From positions 1-11,209 of the forward strand of contig SLMC01000278.1 of assembly GCA_007133745.1 (NCBI GenBank): a stretch of DNA of 11,209 nt, read 5' to 3'. The stretch is from Kiritimatiellia bacterium. Its GTDB lineage: Bacteria > Verrucomicrobiota > Kiritimatiellia > UBA8416 > SLMC01. The position numbers and the translations under genes are program-made. Below, in pieces: positions 1 to 5,585 of the stretch. The notes beneath the pieces were generated by a model, which worked only from the letters and a program-made list of their open reading frames with translations, was not told the DNA's origin and did no database searches. Position 1 is the stretch's first letter. Every line of letters starts with the position of its first letter.

Positions 1-574
1 CCCAGGCCACCGCTTCCAGATCGTCGGAAACATCTGACGGATCAAGCCCCTGATGGTGCGCGGAATTGACCCGAATGGATTCGGCATTGAACAGCCCGTG
101 CAAAAAACTGCCCGGCGCAAGACGAACGCGATGCTCGCGGTCCAATCCGGGTTTGACGCTTTTGTGCTGTTCGGCACGAGGCAAATGCTGAATCAGCCCC
201 CCGCCATTCGCCACGCCAATTAACTGATGCCCCAGACAAATGCCCAGAACCGGCAGGCGACTCTCGGAAAAAAGCAGACGCGCCAGCATAAAATCGGTTT
301 GAGCGCGCGCCTCGGCGCAAGGCCGTGTCTCAGGATGCGACTCGGCCCCGTACATTTTCGGCGGATAATCCGCGCCGCCGGACAATACGATGCCGTCAAG
401 GAAAGACAGATAGTGGCGCAGCAGCGCCTCGTCGGCCACAGCCGGAATCGGCAGCGGCAAACCGCCCGCTTCGACAAGGGCCCGCGCATAATCGAACCGG
501 ATCTGACTGCGATCCAGCGCGCCGTCCGCCTCGGCATGCACATCCATATTCAAACCCACCACAGGTCGTTTCAT
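1..574 (-). CDS. Class I glutamine amidotransferase-like hydrolase, peptidase C26 family (3' end outside window)
   Basis: Reading leftward from the ATG at 574-572, the frame stays open for 191 codons and leaves the window, so the C-terminus is missing. The protein starts MKRPVVGLNMD and carries the SGGADYPP stretch (residues 65-72) typical of the C26 oxyanion region, the nucleophile elbow GICLGHQ with Cys113, and NSAHHQ (170-175). These match the gamma-glutamyl-GABA hydrolase (PuuD) type of class I amidotransferase, which hydrolyses gamma-glutamyl bonds in the cytoplasm. The family usually has about 240-260 residues, so some 50-60 are lost, including the expected catalytic His and Glu. The start is chosen because the first beta strand follows directly; no strong ribosome binding site is visible upstream. 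It is divergent from the rnk-like gene across 118 bases. The exact substrate cannot be told from the sequence. Confidence 0.92.
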   Translation of the reverse strand, partial: MKRPVVGLNMDVHAEADGALDRSQIRFDYARALVEAGGLPLPIPAVADEALLRHYLSFLDGIVLSGGADYPPKMYGAESHPETRPCAEARAQTDFMLARLLFSESRLPVLGICLGHQLIGVANGGGLIQHLPRAEQHKSVKPGLDREHRVRLAPGSFLHGLFNAESIRVNSAHHQGLDPSDVSDDLEAVAW

Positions 575-627
575 AACGGCAAATACTGGCGCAGGTTCCC
601 ACTCGGCGCAAGCCCAAAATTATCGGC

Positions 628-655
628 TTGCCTTTTCCCGGCATTTCTCTATTGT
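628..655 (+). promoter_or_regulatory. Candidate sigma-70 promoter for the rnk-permease-methyltransferase run
   Basis: In the divergent gap there is TTGCCT (628-633) and TATTGT (650-655) with a 16-base spacer, 37 bases before the rnk-like start. Each box matches four of six consensus positions. It is in the right place for the first gene of a likely operon, but matches of this quality also arise by chance. Confidence 0.25.
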
Positions 656-692
656 GTTAAGTTTGTTCCAGATCAGGCCAAAAAGGATCATC

Positions 693-1112
693 ATGAAAAA
701 ACGTATGATTTGCATGACAAAATACGACGTGGAACGGCTCGAGGAGCTTCTCGCGATCTCCGCGAACGACGCCAAAAACCGTAACAGGCAAGACCTGAAG
801 GATCTCCGGGACGAATTGGGGCGCGCCCGCATCCTCGAGCCCAAGGACGTCCCGCCCACCGTCGTGACCATGAATTCGCGCGTGCGACTGCGTGATGCGG
901 ATACCGATGAAATCGTGGAATACACGCTGGTGTTCCCCAATGATTCCGACTTCGATCTGGGCCGCATCTCGATTACATCCTCGGTCGGAACGGCCATCCT
1001 GGGCTATTCGGTAGGCGATACCATAGAATGGGATGTACCCGCCGGACGACGCCGCCTCAAAATCGAGGCGCTGCCCTATCAGCCGGAAAAAGCCGGCGAT
1101 TATCATCTGTAG
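693..1112 (+). CDS. rnk: Rnk / GreA C-terminal domain family protein (RNA polymerase secondary-channel binder type)
   Basis: The protein has 139 residues, close to the usual Rnk length of about 136. Residues 1-50 form a short helical N-terminus; 55-130 match the FKBP-like GreA/GreB C-terminal domain, ending in ISITSSVGTAILGY, GDTIEWDVPAGRRR and IEALPYQPE, which are the family signatures. Rnk proteins bind RNA polymerase near the secondary channel but, unlike GreA, lack the long coiled coil that reaches the active site; this one also has too short an N-terminus for it. The start at 693 is preferred over an upstream in-frame ATG at 654 because AAAGGA (682-687) lies five bases before it. The permease gene follows 19 bases later. 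A direct effect on transcription here is inferred from the family only. Confidence 0.85.
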   Translation: MKKRMICMTKYDVERLEELLAISANDAKNRNRQDLKDLRDELGRARILEPKDVPPTVVTMNSRVRLRDADTDEIVEYTLVFPNDSDFDLGRISITSSVGTAILGYSVGDTIEWDVPAGRRRLKIEALPYQPEKAGDYHL

Positions 1113-1131
1113 CCTCAACAAGGAAAATGCG

Positions 1132-2574
1132 ATGCCTGAATCAACGGACGATCACTTGAACGGCACAGGCTCGGCGGCGAGTCTCGGGCTCTGGGACAGC
1201 ATCAGCATCATTGTCGGGATTGTGGTCGGCGTATCGATTTTCACGGTACCCGCGCTGATTTTCAGCAATGTGAGCGGCCCTTGGCAGGGACTGGGGGCAT
1301 GGCTGCTCGGCGGCGTCCTGTCCCTGATCGGCGCGCTTTGCTATGCCGAATTGGCCACGACCTACCCGAAAATGGGCGGCGATTACGTATATCTGAACCG
1401 GGCCTTCAAACCCTGGACCGGATTCCTCTTCGGCTGGGGCCGCCTGTCGGTCATCCAAACCGCGAGCATCGGATCGCTGGCCTACATCTTCGCGGAATAC
1501 GCGGTGAGACTGTCCAACGGCCGACTGGACGCCAATCATACCGTCTGGCTGGCCTGCGCCTGCGTTCTGGGCGTAACCGCCGTCAACGTCATGGGCATTG
1601 TCGTAGGAAAAACGGCCCAGAACATTTTGACCGTCGCCAAAGTATTGGGACTGCTCGGCATTTTGGCGGGCGGCCTGTACGCGTTTCAAGGCGCCGAAGC
1701 GTTCGCCGTCGAAAATCCTGTCGGCAAAGGCGGCATCGGCTTCGCCATGATTTTCGTGCTGTACGCCTATGGCGGATGGAACGATACGGCCTTCGTGGCG
1801 GCCGAAACGCGCGACCGCAAACGCAACATTCCCCGCTCGCTCATCCTGGGCATCGGCATCATCACGGGCCTTTACCTGCTCATCAATTTGGCCTACATGA
1901 TGGGCATGGGCTTCGAGGGCGCGCGCGCGTCATGGGTGCCCGCCGCCGACGTACTGACCCCGATGCTGGGCGACAAAGGCGGTCAGGCCATGAGCCTGCT
2001 GGTCATGCTCTCCGTGCTGGGGGCCGTCAACGGCGTGGCTCTGACCGGCGCGCGCGGGCATGTGGCCATGGGACGGGATTATCGGCTGTTCACCCTGCTG
2101 GGCCGCTGGAACCCGAAAAAGCATTCCCCGTTCTGGGCTCTGCTGGCTCAGGCCGCCATCGCGCTGCTTATGATCGTCGCCGTCGGAACGGCCCGGGGCC
2201 GCGGAAGCATCGACACGATCATGGTCGGACTGGGATTTTCCGTTTCGGGCCTGCCATGGGCGGAATATCATGGCGGCTTCGACACGCTTGTCGCGGGGAC
2301 CGCGCCGGTGTTTTGGATGTTCTTCTACTTGACCGGTGTGGCTATGCTAGTTCTGCGCGTGAAGGACCGAACCACGCCACGCCCCTTCGTCACGCCGTTT
2401 TATCCGATTTTGCCGTTGATCTTTTGCGGCACATGCCTCTATATGTTGTGGCAAAGCGTCGCTTACGCTAAAGGTCTGTCGATGTTCGGCTTTGCGCCGC
2501 TGGCTTTGGGTGTACCCCTCTATTTTATAAGCCGACACATGCGTGCGGCGAATGGAGAGGTTAAACAACAGTAA
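1132..2574 (+). CDS. APC-superfamily amino acid permease
   Basis: The 480-residue protein has about 12 hydrophobic segments, the standard length and layout for amino acid-polyamine-organocation transporters of the inner membrane. The first helix holds the unwound substrate-binding motif GIVVGVSIFTVP (residues 29-40). Residues 71-102 contain the family's YAEL...PKMGGDYVYLNRAF stretch before a W-rich helix. After the sixth helix comes AAETRDRKRNIPRSLILG (223-240), the conserved cytoplasmic loop. Transport of an amino acid or related amine, usually by proton symport or exchange, follows from the family; the substrate is not predictable. The start at 1132 is chosen because AAGGA (1120-1124) sits seven bases upstream; the open frame extends back to 1033, but that part overlaps the rnk-like gene. 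It lies between the rnk-like and methyltransferase genes, probably in one transcript. Confidence 0.9.
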   Translation: MPESTDDHLNGTGSAASLGLWDSISIIVGIVVGVSIFTVPALIFSNVSGPWQGLGAWLLGGVLSLIGALCYAELATTYPKMGGDYVYLNRAFKPWTGFLFGWGRLSVIQTASIGSLAYIFAEYAVRLSNGRLDANHTVWLACACVLGVTAVNVMGIVVGKTAQNILTVAKVLGLLGILAGGLYAFQGAEAFAVENPVGKGGIGFAMIFVLYAYGGWNDTAFVAAETRDRKRNIPRSLILGIGIITGLYLLINLAYMMGMGFEGARASWVPAADVLTPMLGDKGGQAMSLLVMLSVLGAVNGVALTGARGHVAMGRDYRLFTLLGRWNPKKHSPFWALLAQAAIALLMIVAVGTARGRGSIDTIMVGLGFSVSGLPWAEYHGGFDTLVAGTAPVFWMFFYLTGVAMLVLRVKDRTTPRPFVTPFYPILPLIFCGTCLYMLWQSVAYAKGLSMFGFAPLALGVPLYFISRHMRAANGEVKQQ

Positions 2575-2590
2575 AGAGGAGCGAGGAACG

Positions 2591-3238
2591 ATGAGAGGAA
2601 AAACCGTGTTCAAACCCGCCGTATGGACTGTCGCGCTTGCCGTGGCCCTAACCGGCATGGCCTGGGGCGAAGAGGTCGCCAAACCCGCGCGAACCCCCGA
2701 TGTGGTCTTCGTGCCGACACCGCACGAAGCCGTCGAAATCATGCTGCGTCTGGCCGATGTCAAGAAGGACGACATCGTGTACGACCTGGGTTGCGGCGAC
2801 GGCCGCATTGTCGTGGCGGCCGCCAAGAAAGTCGGGTGCAAGGCCTGGGGCTACGATATCGACCCGCAGCGCGTCAAGGAATCCAAGGAAAACGTCAAGA
2901 AGAACAAGGTCGAACACTTGGTGACCATCGAGGAAAAAGACATCTTCGAGCTGGACCTTAGCAAAGCGTCCGTCATTACCCTCTACCTGCTGCCCAGCCT
3001 GAACGTCAAGCTGATCCCGCAACTGGACAAGCTGAAACCGGGCTCGCGCATCGTGTCGCACGATTTCGACATGGCCGGCGTCACGCCGGACGTGGAAGCT
3101 ACCGTGAACTTGAAGAACGGCAGCACGCGTAAAGTCTATCTTTGGACCACGCCGTTGCGCAAGACGGGAAGCGCCCGAACCCGTACCGCTCCACCCGCGT
3201 TCGATGTCGATTCTATCGATATCGATCTGGAGGATTAA
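2591..3238 (+). CDS. Exported class I SAM-dependent methyltransferase (FAM173-like)
   Basis: The 215-residue product begins with a signal peptide: basic MRGKTVFK, a hydrophobic core (9-22) and a likely cut after AWG near residue 26. The rest is a compact Rossmann methyltransferase: VPTPHEAVEIML (41-52), motif I YDLGCGDGR (64-72), acidic end of beta-2 GYDIDP (87-92), then ITLYLLP (129-135) and SRIVSHDFDM (152-161). This order resembles bacterial relatives of the FAM173 protein-lysine methyltransferases. The C-terminus ends in a short acidic tail, DSIDIDLED. A SAM enzyme outside the cytoplasm is puzzling, since SAM is not known to be plentiful there; the segment could instead be an uncleaved membrane anchor. 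The start at 2591 has GAGGA (2576-2580) and GAGG (2583-2586) upstream, 16 bases after the permease stop. The methyl acceptor is unknown. Confidence 0.84.
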   Translation: MRGKTVFKPAVWTVALAVALTGMAWGEEVAKPARTPDVVFVPTPHEAVEIMLRLADVKKDDIVYDLGCGDGRIVVAAAKKVGCKAWGYDIDPQRVKESKENVKKNKVEHLVTIEEKDIFELDLSKASVITLYLLPSLNVKLIPQLDKLKPGSRIVSHDFDMAGVTPDVEATVNLKNGSTRKVYLWTTPLRKTGSARTRTAPPAFDVDSIDIDLED

Positions 3239-3247
3239 GGCAACAAG

Positions 3248-3263
3248 GCGGGCTGTCGCCCGC
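3248..3263. other. GC-rich stem-loop after the methyltransferase gene
   Basis: GCGGGC (3248-3253) pairs perfectly with GCCCGC (3258-3263) around a four-base loop, nine bases after the stop codon. It could slow or end transcription of the three-gene run, but no U-tract follows, so a classical intrinsic terminator is not supported. It resembles the other GC hairpins of this region (for example 4597-4609) and may belong to the same repeat family. Confidence 0.5.
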
Positions 3264-3272
3264 AACCCAAGG

Positions 3273-3348
3273 GTGTGGGTATGTGGGTTTGTGAGTATGT
3301 GAGTTTTCACCCGCACACTCACGCACCCACACACTCACAAACAATCAC
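3273..3348. repeat. Two facing arrays of octamer repeats
   Basis: Four head-to-tail octamers of the form NTGTGRGT fill 3273-3304 (GTGTGGGT, ATGTGGGT, TTGTGAGT, ATGTGAGT). After four bases a reverse array starts at 3309 with ACCCGCAC, ACTCACGC, ACCCACAC, ACTCACAA and a decayed fifth unit. The two arrays are inverted relative to each other and can fold into a long imperfect hairpin. The layout resembles the short tandemly repeated repetitive (STRR) sequences known from cyanobacteria, but the units differ. The right array runs into the dispersed repeat at 3326-3398. Confidence 0.8.
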
Positions 3349-3398
3349 GCCTCCAATTTCTTGTTTTTTTCGGCAGGACGGCGCGATTAAGGCGCTAA
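3326..3398 (+). repeat. Dispersed intergenic repeat, copy A
   Basis: Positions 3326-3366 are identical over 41 bases to 7166-7206, and similarity continues to the shared GCGCTAA (3392-3398 and 7231-7237) with a one-base length change and few mismatches. The second half, from AATTTC to GCGCTAA, also recurs in degenerate form at 4723-4767. Copy A ends 67 bases before rfbD. No coding potential is seen in it; it may be a mobile non-coding repeat or a leader element. Confidence 0.85.
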
Positions 3399-3411
3399 CG
3401 CAGGTTGCATA

Positions 3412-3454
3412 CCGAGAGCGTCGGCCCATCTTTCGGGAAGGACGGCGCTCTCGG
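3412..3454 (+). promoter_or_regulatory. Stem-loop just before the rfbD start
   Basis: CCGAGAGCG (3412-3420) pairs with CGCTCTCGG (3446-3454); three more pairs (one G-T) extend the stem to 12, with a 19-base loop that holds CCC and GGG. It ends 11 bases before the rfbD ATG, so in mRNA it would sit at the edge of the ribosome landing site. rfbD has no clear Shine-Dalgarno sequence of its own; the only candidate, GGAAGGA (3436-3442), is within this hairpin. A role in translation control is inference. Confidence 0.45.
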
Positions 3455-3465
3455 CTCGAAAAGCC

Positions 3466-4380
3466 ATGGAAACTCTGCTGATTTTCGGAGCCGCCGGTCA
3501 ACTGGGAGCCGACTGCATGACGGCGCTGCGCGACCGGTATCGCCTCGTTGCGCTCGATCTGGCGGACTTGGATATAGGCGATCCCGACCAATGCCGCTCG
3601 GCGCTCGACCGACACCAACCGGACATTGTCCTCAATTGCGCAGCCTATACGCGCGTGGACGATGCGGAAAGCCATTTCGACATTGCGCAGGCTGTCAACG
3701 CTGACGCGCCCGGCATCATGGCGCAGTGGGTCGACGCCCATCGCGCCTGGCTCCTTCACGTATCCACCGACTTCGTCTTCGACGGCGGCAAGCCGCCACC
3801 CGAACGCTACGTCGAGGACGACACGCCTAATCCGCTCTCCGTGTACGGCCAAACCAAACTCGCGGGCGAAAACGCCGTGCGCGAACAAACCGATCGCCAC
3901 GCGATCTTGCGCACCGCATGGCTGTACGGACGCAACGGAGCGAATTTCCCGAAAACCATGTTGCGGCTCGCTCTGACACAACCCGATACGGATATCCGGG
4001 TCGTCGACGACCAGATCGGATCGCCCACCTGGTCGCATCGGCTGGCGTCGCAGATCGAACGCGTCCTTTCGGTCCGCGCGCAGGGAACCTTTCACGCCTC
4101 GTCCGACAGCGCCTGCACCTGGTACGCATTCGCCTGCGCGTTTCTCGACGCCATGAACGTGCCGTACCGCGTCATCCCCTGCACGACCGCCGACTACCCG
4201 ACCCCCGCGCGCCGTCCGCCCAACGCCGTGCTCGAGAACCGCGCGCTGCGCCAGGCGGGACTCGATATCATGCCGGCATGGCAGGACGACATGATGGCGT
4301 TTGTCCGCATCCACCGCGATGCGCTGATCGAAGAAACACAGGAAACCATGGCGGTTTCACCTGACACCCGAAAGAATTGA
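3466..4380 (+). CDS. rfbD: dTDP-4-dehydrorhamnose reductase
   Basis: This cytoplasmic enzyme reduces dTDP-4-dehydro-L-rhamnose with NAD(P)H to dTDP-L-rhamnose, the last step in making the rhamnose donor for surface polysaccharides. The 304-residue protein is an extended short-chain dehydrogenase: nucleotide-binding GAAGQLG (8-14), NCAAYTRVDDAE (57-68), VSTDFVFDG (99-107), catalytic YGQTK with Tyr127 and Lys131, RTAWLYG (149-155), DQIGSPT (182-188) and RRPPNAVLEN (249-258), all RfbD/RmlD hallmarks. Length is slightly above the usual 280-300; the last residues, V297-K303, are encoded by a short repeat array and are probably not functional. The start at 3466 is the only one that keeps the first beta strand (ETLLIFG). 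rfbC follows after 403 non-coding bases rather than directly, and rfbA/rfbB are not in the window. Confidence 0.95.
   Translation: METLLIFGAAGQLGADCMTALRDRYRLVALDLADLDIGDPDQCRSALDRHQPDIVLNCAAYTRVDDAESHFDIAQAVNADAPGIMAQWVDAHRAWLLHVSTDFVFDGGKPPPERYVEDDTPNPLSVYGQTKLAGENAVREQTDRHAILRTAWLYGRNGANFPKTMLRLALTQPDTDIRVVDDQIGSPTWSHRLASQIERVLSVRAQGTFHASSDSACTWYAFACAFLDAMNVPYRVIPCTTADYPTPARRPPNAVLENRALRQAGLDIMPAWQDDMMAFVRIHRDALIEETQETMAVSPDTRKN
4353..4374. repeat. Heptamer repeat array inside the 3' end of rfbD
   Basis: GGTTTCA (4353-4359) faces TGACACC (4362-4368) and a partial CGAAA unit. The 16 bases at 4358-4373 are identical to 4663-4678 in the next intergenic region. The array is translated as VSPDTRK at the very end of RfbD, just before the stop codon, so the element appears to have entered or grown into the gene's 3' end. 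Confidence 0.7.
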
Positions 4381-4411
4381 ACAGAAGACAAGGAACGAAA
4401 CAAAGATATGC

Positions 4412-4439
4412 GGAAAGTTGAAAGTGGAACGTAAAACGT
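4412..4439 (+). repeat. Heptamer tandem array (4 units)
   Basis: Four consecutive seven-base units with shared A-rich core and GT end: GGAAAGT, TGAAAGT, GGAACGT, AAAACGT. The period is exact over 28 bases. No facing partner array was found nearby, unlike the arrays at 3273-3348 and 4632-4687. Confidence 0.7.
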
Positions 4440-4451
4440 GCGTTCGTGGAG

Positions 4452-4472
4452 CGGCTCGGCTTGCCCGAGCCG
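4452..4472. repeat. Perfect GC-rich hairpin
   Basis: CGGCTCGG (4452-4459) pairs with CCGAGCCG (4465-4472) around the five-base loop CTTGC. It is not followed by a T-run. It may help end rfbD transcription or may simply be one of the palindromic repeats of this region. Confidence 0.6.
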
Positions 4473-4506
4473 GAAAACGAACAGGGGAAGACGAGGCGAC
4501 ATCTGG

Positions 4507-4564
4507 CCGTAGGGCGGACTTTCAGTCCGCCCAACCAAAGACCGACAGAATGTCGGTCCTACGG
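4507..4564. repeat. Y-shaped double-hairpin (REP/BIME-like) element
   Basis: Two perfect hairpins lie side by side: GGGCGGACT/AGTCCGCCC (4512-4520 with 4524-4532, loop TTC) and GACCGACA/TGTCGGTC (4540-4547 with 4551-4558, loop GAA). The ends CCGTAGG (4507-4513) and CCTACGG (4558-4564) are also complementary, so the whole can close as a three-way junction. The two loops, TTC and GAA, are complementary to each other. The layout recalls bacterial interspersed palindromic doublets; the family is not recognised. Confidence 0.7.
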
Positions 4565-4631
4565 CGCAAACGAAATACGGAAACAAGACATTAAGACGGG
4601 CTTCGCCCGCAGCCAAAGGGTTCGTGAAAAA

Positions 4632-4687
4632 GGTTTCAGTGTTCAGGTTTCGAATTTTCAGACACCTGACACCCGAAACCTGAAACC
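4632..4687. repeat. Two facing arrays of heptamer repeats
   Basis: The left array has GGTTTCA (4632-4638), GTGTTCA (4639-4645) and GGTTTCG (4646-4652). After 14 bases with a decayed unit, the right array has TGACACC (4667-4673), CGAAACC (4674-4680) and TGAAACC (4681-4687), the reverse complements of the same unit type. The unit is shared with 7075-7095 and with the rfbD tail (4353-4374). Confidence 0.75.
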
Positions 4688-4722
4688 CCACGGTATTTCC
4701 CGTTGCCTCGCGATTCGCGATG

Positions 4723-4767
4723 AATTTTCTTGCTTTTTATCGCAGAGGCGGCAGATTAGAGCGCTAA
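4723..4767 (+). repeat. Dispersed intergenic repeat, degenerate copy C
   Basis: Aligned with 3355-3398, this stretch keeps the AATTT...TTCTTG start, a T-rich middle, the CGCAG and GGCG blocks, GATTA and the final GCGCTAA (4761-4767), with several small insertions and losses. It ends 16 bases before the rfbC ATG and runs straight into the rfbC ribosome binding site. Similarity was judged by eye; a proper alignment would be needed to be certain of shared origin. Confidence 0.5.
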
Positions 4768-4783
4768 AAGGAGCCAACCCACC

Positions 4784-5347
4784 ATGAAAGCGACCCCAAC
4801 CAAGTTCGACGGCGTATTTCTGCTTGAACCCGACGTCCACCGCGACGAACGCGGCCACTTCATGGAAGTCTGGCGCAACGACACCTACCCCGAACTCGGC
4901 ATCAAGGAAAATTTTCTGCAGGACAACGTCTCCTTCTCCTGGAAGGGCATCCTGCGCGGCATGCACTTTCAGAACCCCTTGGCGCAAGGCAAGCTGGTCA
5001 CGTGCCTGCATGGCGAAGTGTTCGACGTGGTCGTCGATATCCGCAAAAACTCGCCCACCTTTGGCGAATGGCTCGGATGCCGACTGTCTCTGGCCAGCGG
5101 ACGACAGCTCTATATCCCGCCCGGTTTCGCGCATGGCTTCGTGGTAACCAGCGATTCGGCCGCCTTTCTCTACAAATGCACGGACGTCTACAACCCGACC
5201 GGCCAGCATTCGCTGCTCTGGAACGATCCGGATATCGGCATCGAATGGCCCGTCAAGGACCCCGTGCTGTCCGATAAGGACCGCGCCGCGCCTCGCCTCG
5301 CGGATCTGGACGAAAAGACGCTCGAGTTTGGTGATGCGGGCATTTGA
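4784..5347 (+). CDS. rfbC: dTDP-4-dehydrorhamnose 3,5-epimerase
   Basis: The enzyme epimerises C3 and C5 of dTDP-4-dehydro-6-deoxy-D-glucose, giving the substrate of RfbD in dTDP-L-rhamnose synthesis. The 187-residue protein has the usual cupin length and order: RDERGHFMEVW (20-30), FLQDNVSFS (44-52), LRGMHFQ (57-63) with the catalytic base His61, Lys70, GEVFDVVVDIRKNSPTFG (77-94), YIPPGFAHGFV (110-120), Tyr130 in FLYKC as the likely acid, and LLWNDPDIGIEWP (144-156). AAAGGAG (4767-4773) sits ten bases before the ATG. It lies downstream of rfbD on the same strand but separated by 403 bases of repeats, so cotranscription is open. The ligase-like gene follows 238 bases later. Confidence 0.96.
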   Translation: MKATPTKFDGVFLLEPDVHRDERGHFMEVWRNDTYPELGIKENFLQDNVSFSWKGILRGMHFQNPLAQGKLVTCLHGEVFDVVVDIRKNSPTFGEWLGCRLSLASGRQLYIPPGFAHGFVVTSDSAAFLYKCTDVYNPTGQHSLLWNDPDIGIEWPVKDPVLSDKDRAAPRLADLDEKTLEFGDAGI

Positions 5348-5382
5348 ATTTTGAAATCTGATATTTGGGTTGCGAAGGGAAT

Positions 5383-5549
5383 CATGGAATAGTGGAAGAT
5401 TGGAAAAGTGGAAGGCTTTGACAGCCAGTGGATGACGCTTTGTCTTTCTTCTGCCTTTCGCGCAGTGCGTTGCAGAATTTTCGACAGAGGCAATCACCGT
5501 TTCGGCTTGCTATTATTATCCCAACATTCCCCCATTCCATTATTCCATG
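5383..5549. repeat. Inverted repeat with octamer-periodic arms
   Basis: In the 238-base gap between rfbC and the ligase-like gene, the left arm holds four octamers starting TGGAA (5385-5416). The right arm, read on the other strand from 5548 down, has units TGGAATAA, TGGAATGG and GGGAATGT. The outermost 15 bases of each arm (5383-5397 and 5535-5549) pair with only one G-T wobble. The 120 bases between the arms include a T/C-rich stretch near 5441-5475 faintly like the dispersed repeat. The end-to-end palindrome of 167 bases is MITE-sized but carries no visible target duplication. Confidence 0.65.
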
Positions 5550-5585
5550 GGATGACAGTGATTATAGATCAACGAGGTCCATTCC

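Larger units (their letters stand above)
4381..4783. other. Repeat-filled intergenic region between rfbD and rfbC
   Basis: These 403 bases hold no credible gene. A 113-codon frame over 4446-4787 merely translates the repeats listed separately. In order they are: a heptamer array (4412-4439), a GC hairpin (4452-4472), a Y-shaped double hairpin (4507-4564), a small hairpin CGGGC/GCCCG (4597-4609), a facing heptamer array (4632-4687) and a degenerate copy of the dispersed repeat (4723-4767). The rfbC ribosome binding site AAAGGAG (4767-4773) follows at once. No convincing promoter was seen. Confidence 0.7.

Noticed and set aside
1281..2471. Long rightward open frame of 396 codons in another frame
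   Set aside because: It overlaps the permease gene entirely, is rich in Arg, Gly and His as expected for an off-frame reading of GC-rich coding DNA, and shows no domain.
3273..3348. CRISPR array
   Set aside because: Units are eight bases long and head-to-tail, without spacers, and there are no cas genes.
3275..3481. Small rightward open frame starting in the octamer array
   Set aside because: It only translates the repeats and the start of rfbD; no ribosome site or known pattern.
3319..4314. Leftward open frame of 331 codons opposite rfbD
   Set aside because: It is the antisense shadow of rfbD, which has full catalytic motifs; the leftward product has none.
3248..4609. GC hairpins as intrinsic terminators
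   Set aside because: None is followed by a T-run on either strand, so only a general stem-loop call is supported.
4446..4787. Rightward open frame of 113 codons between rfbD and rfbC
   Set aside because: It spans hairpins and heptamer arrays, and its product reads as translated repeats.
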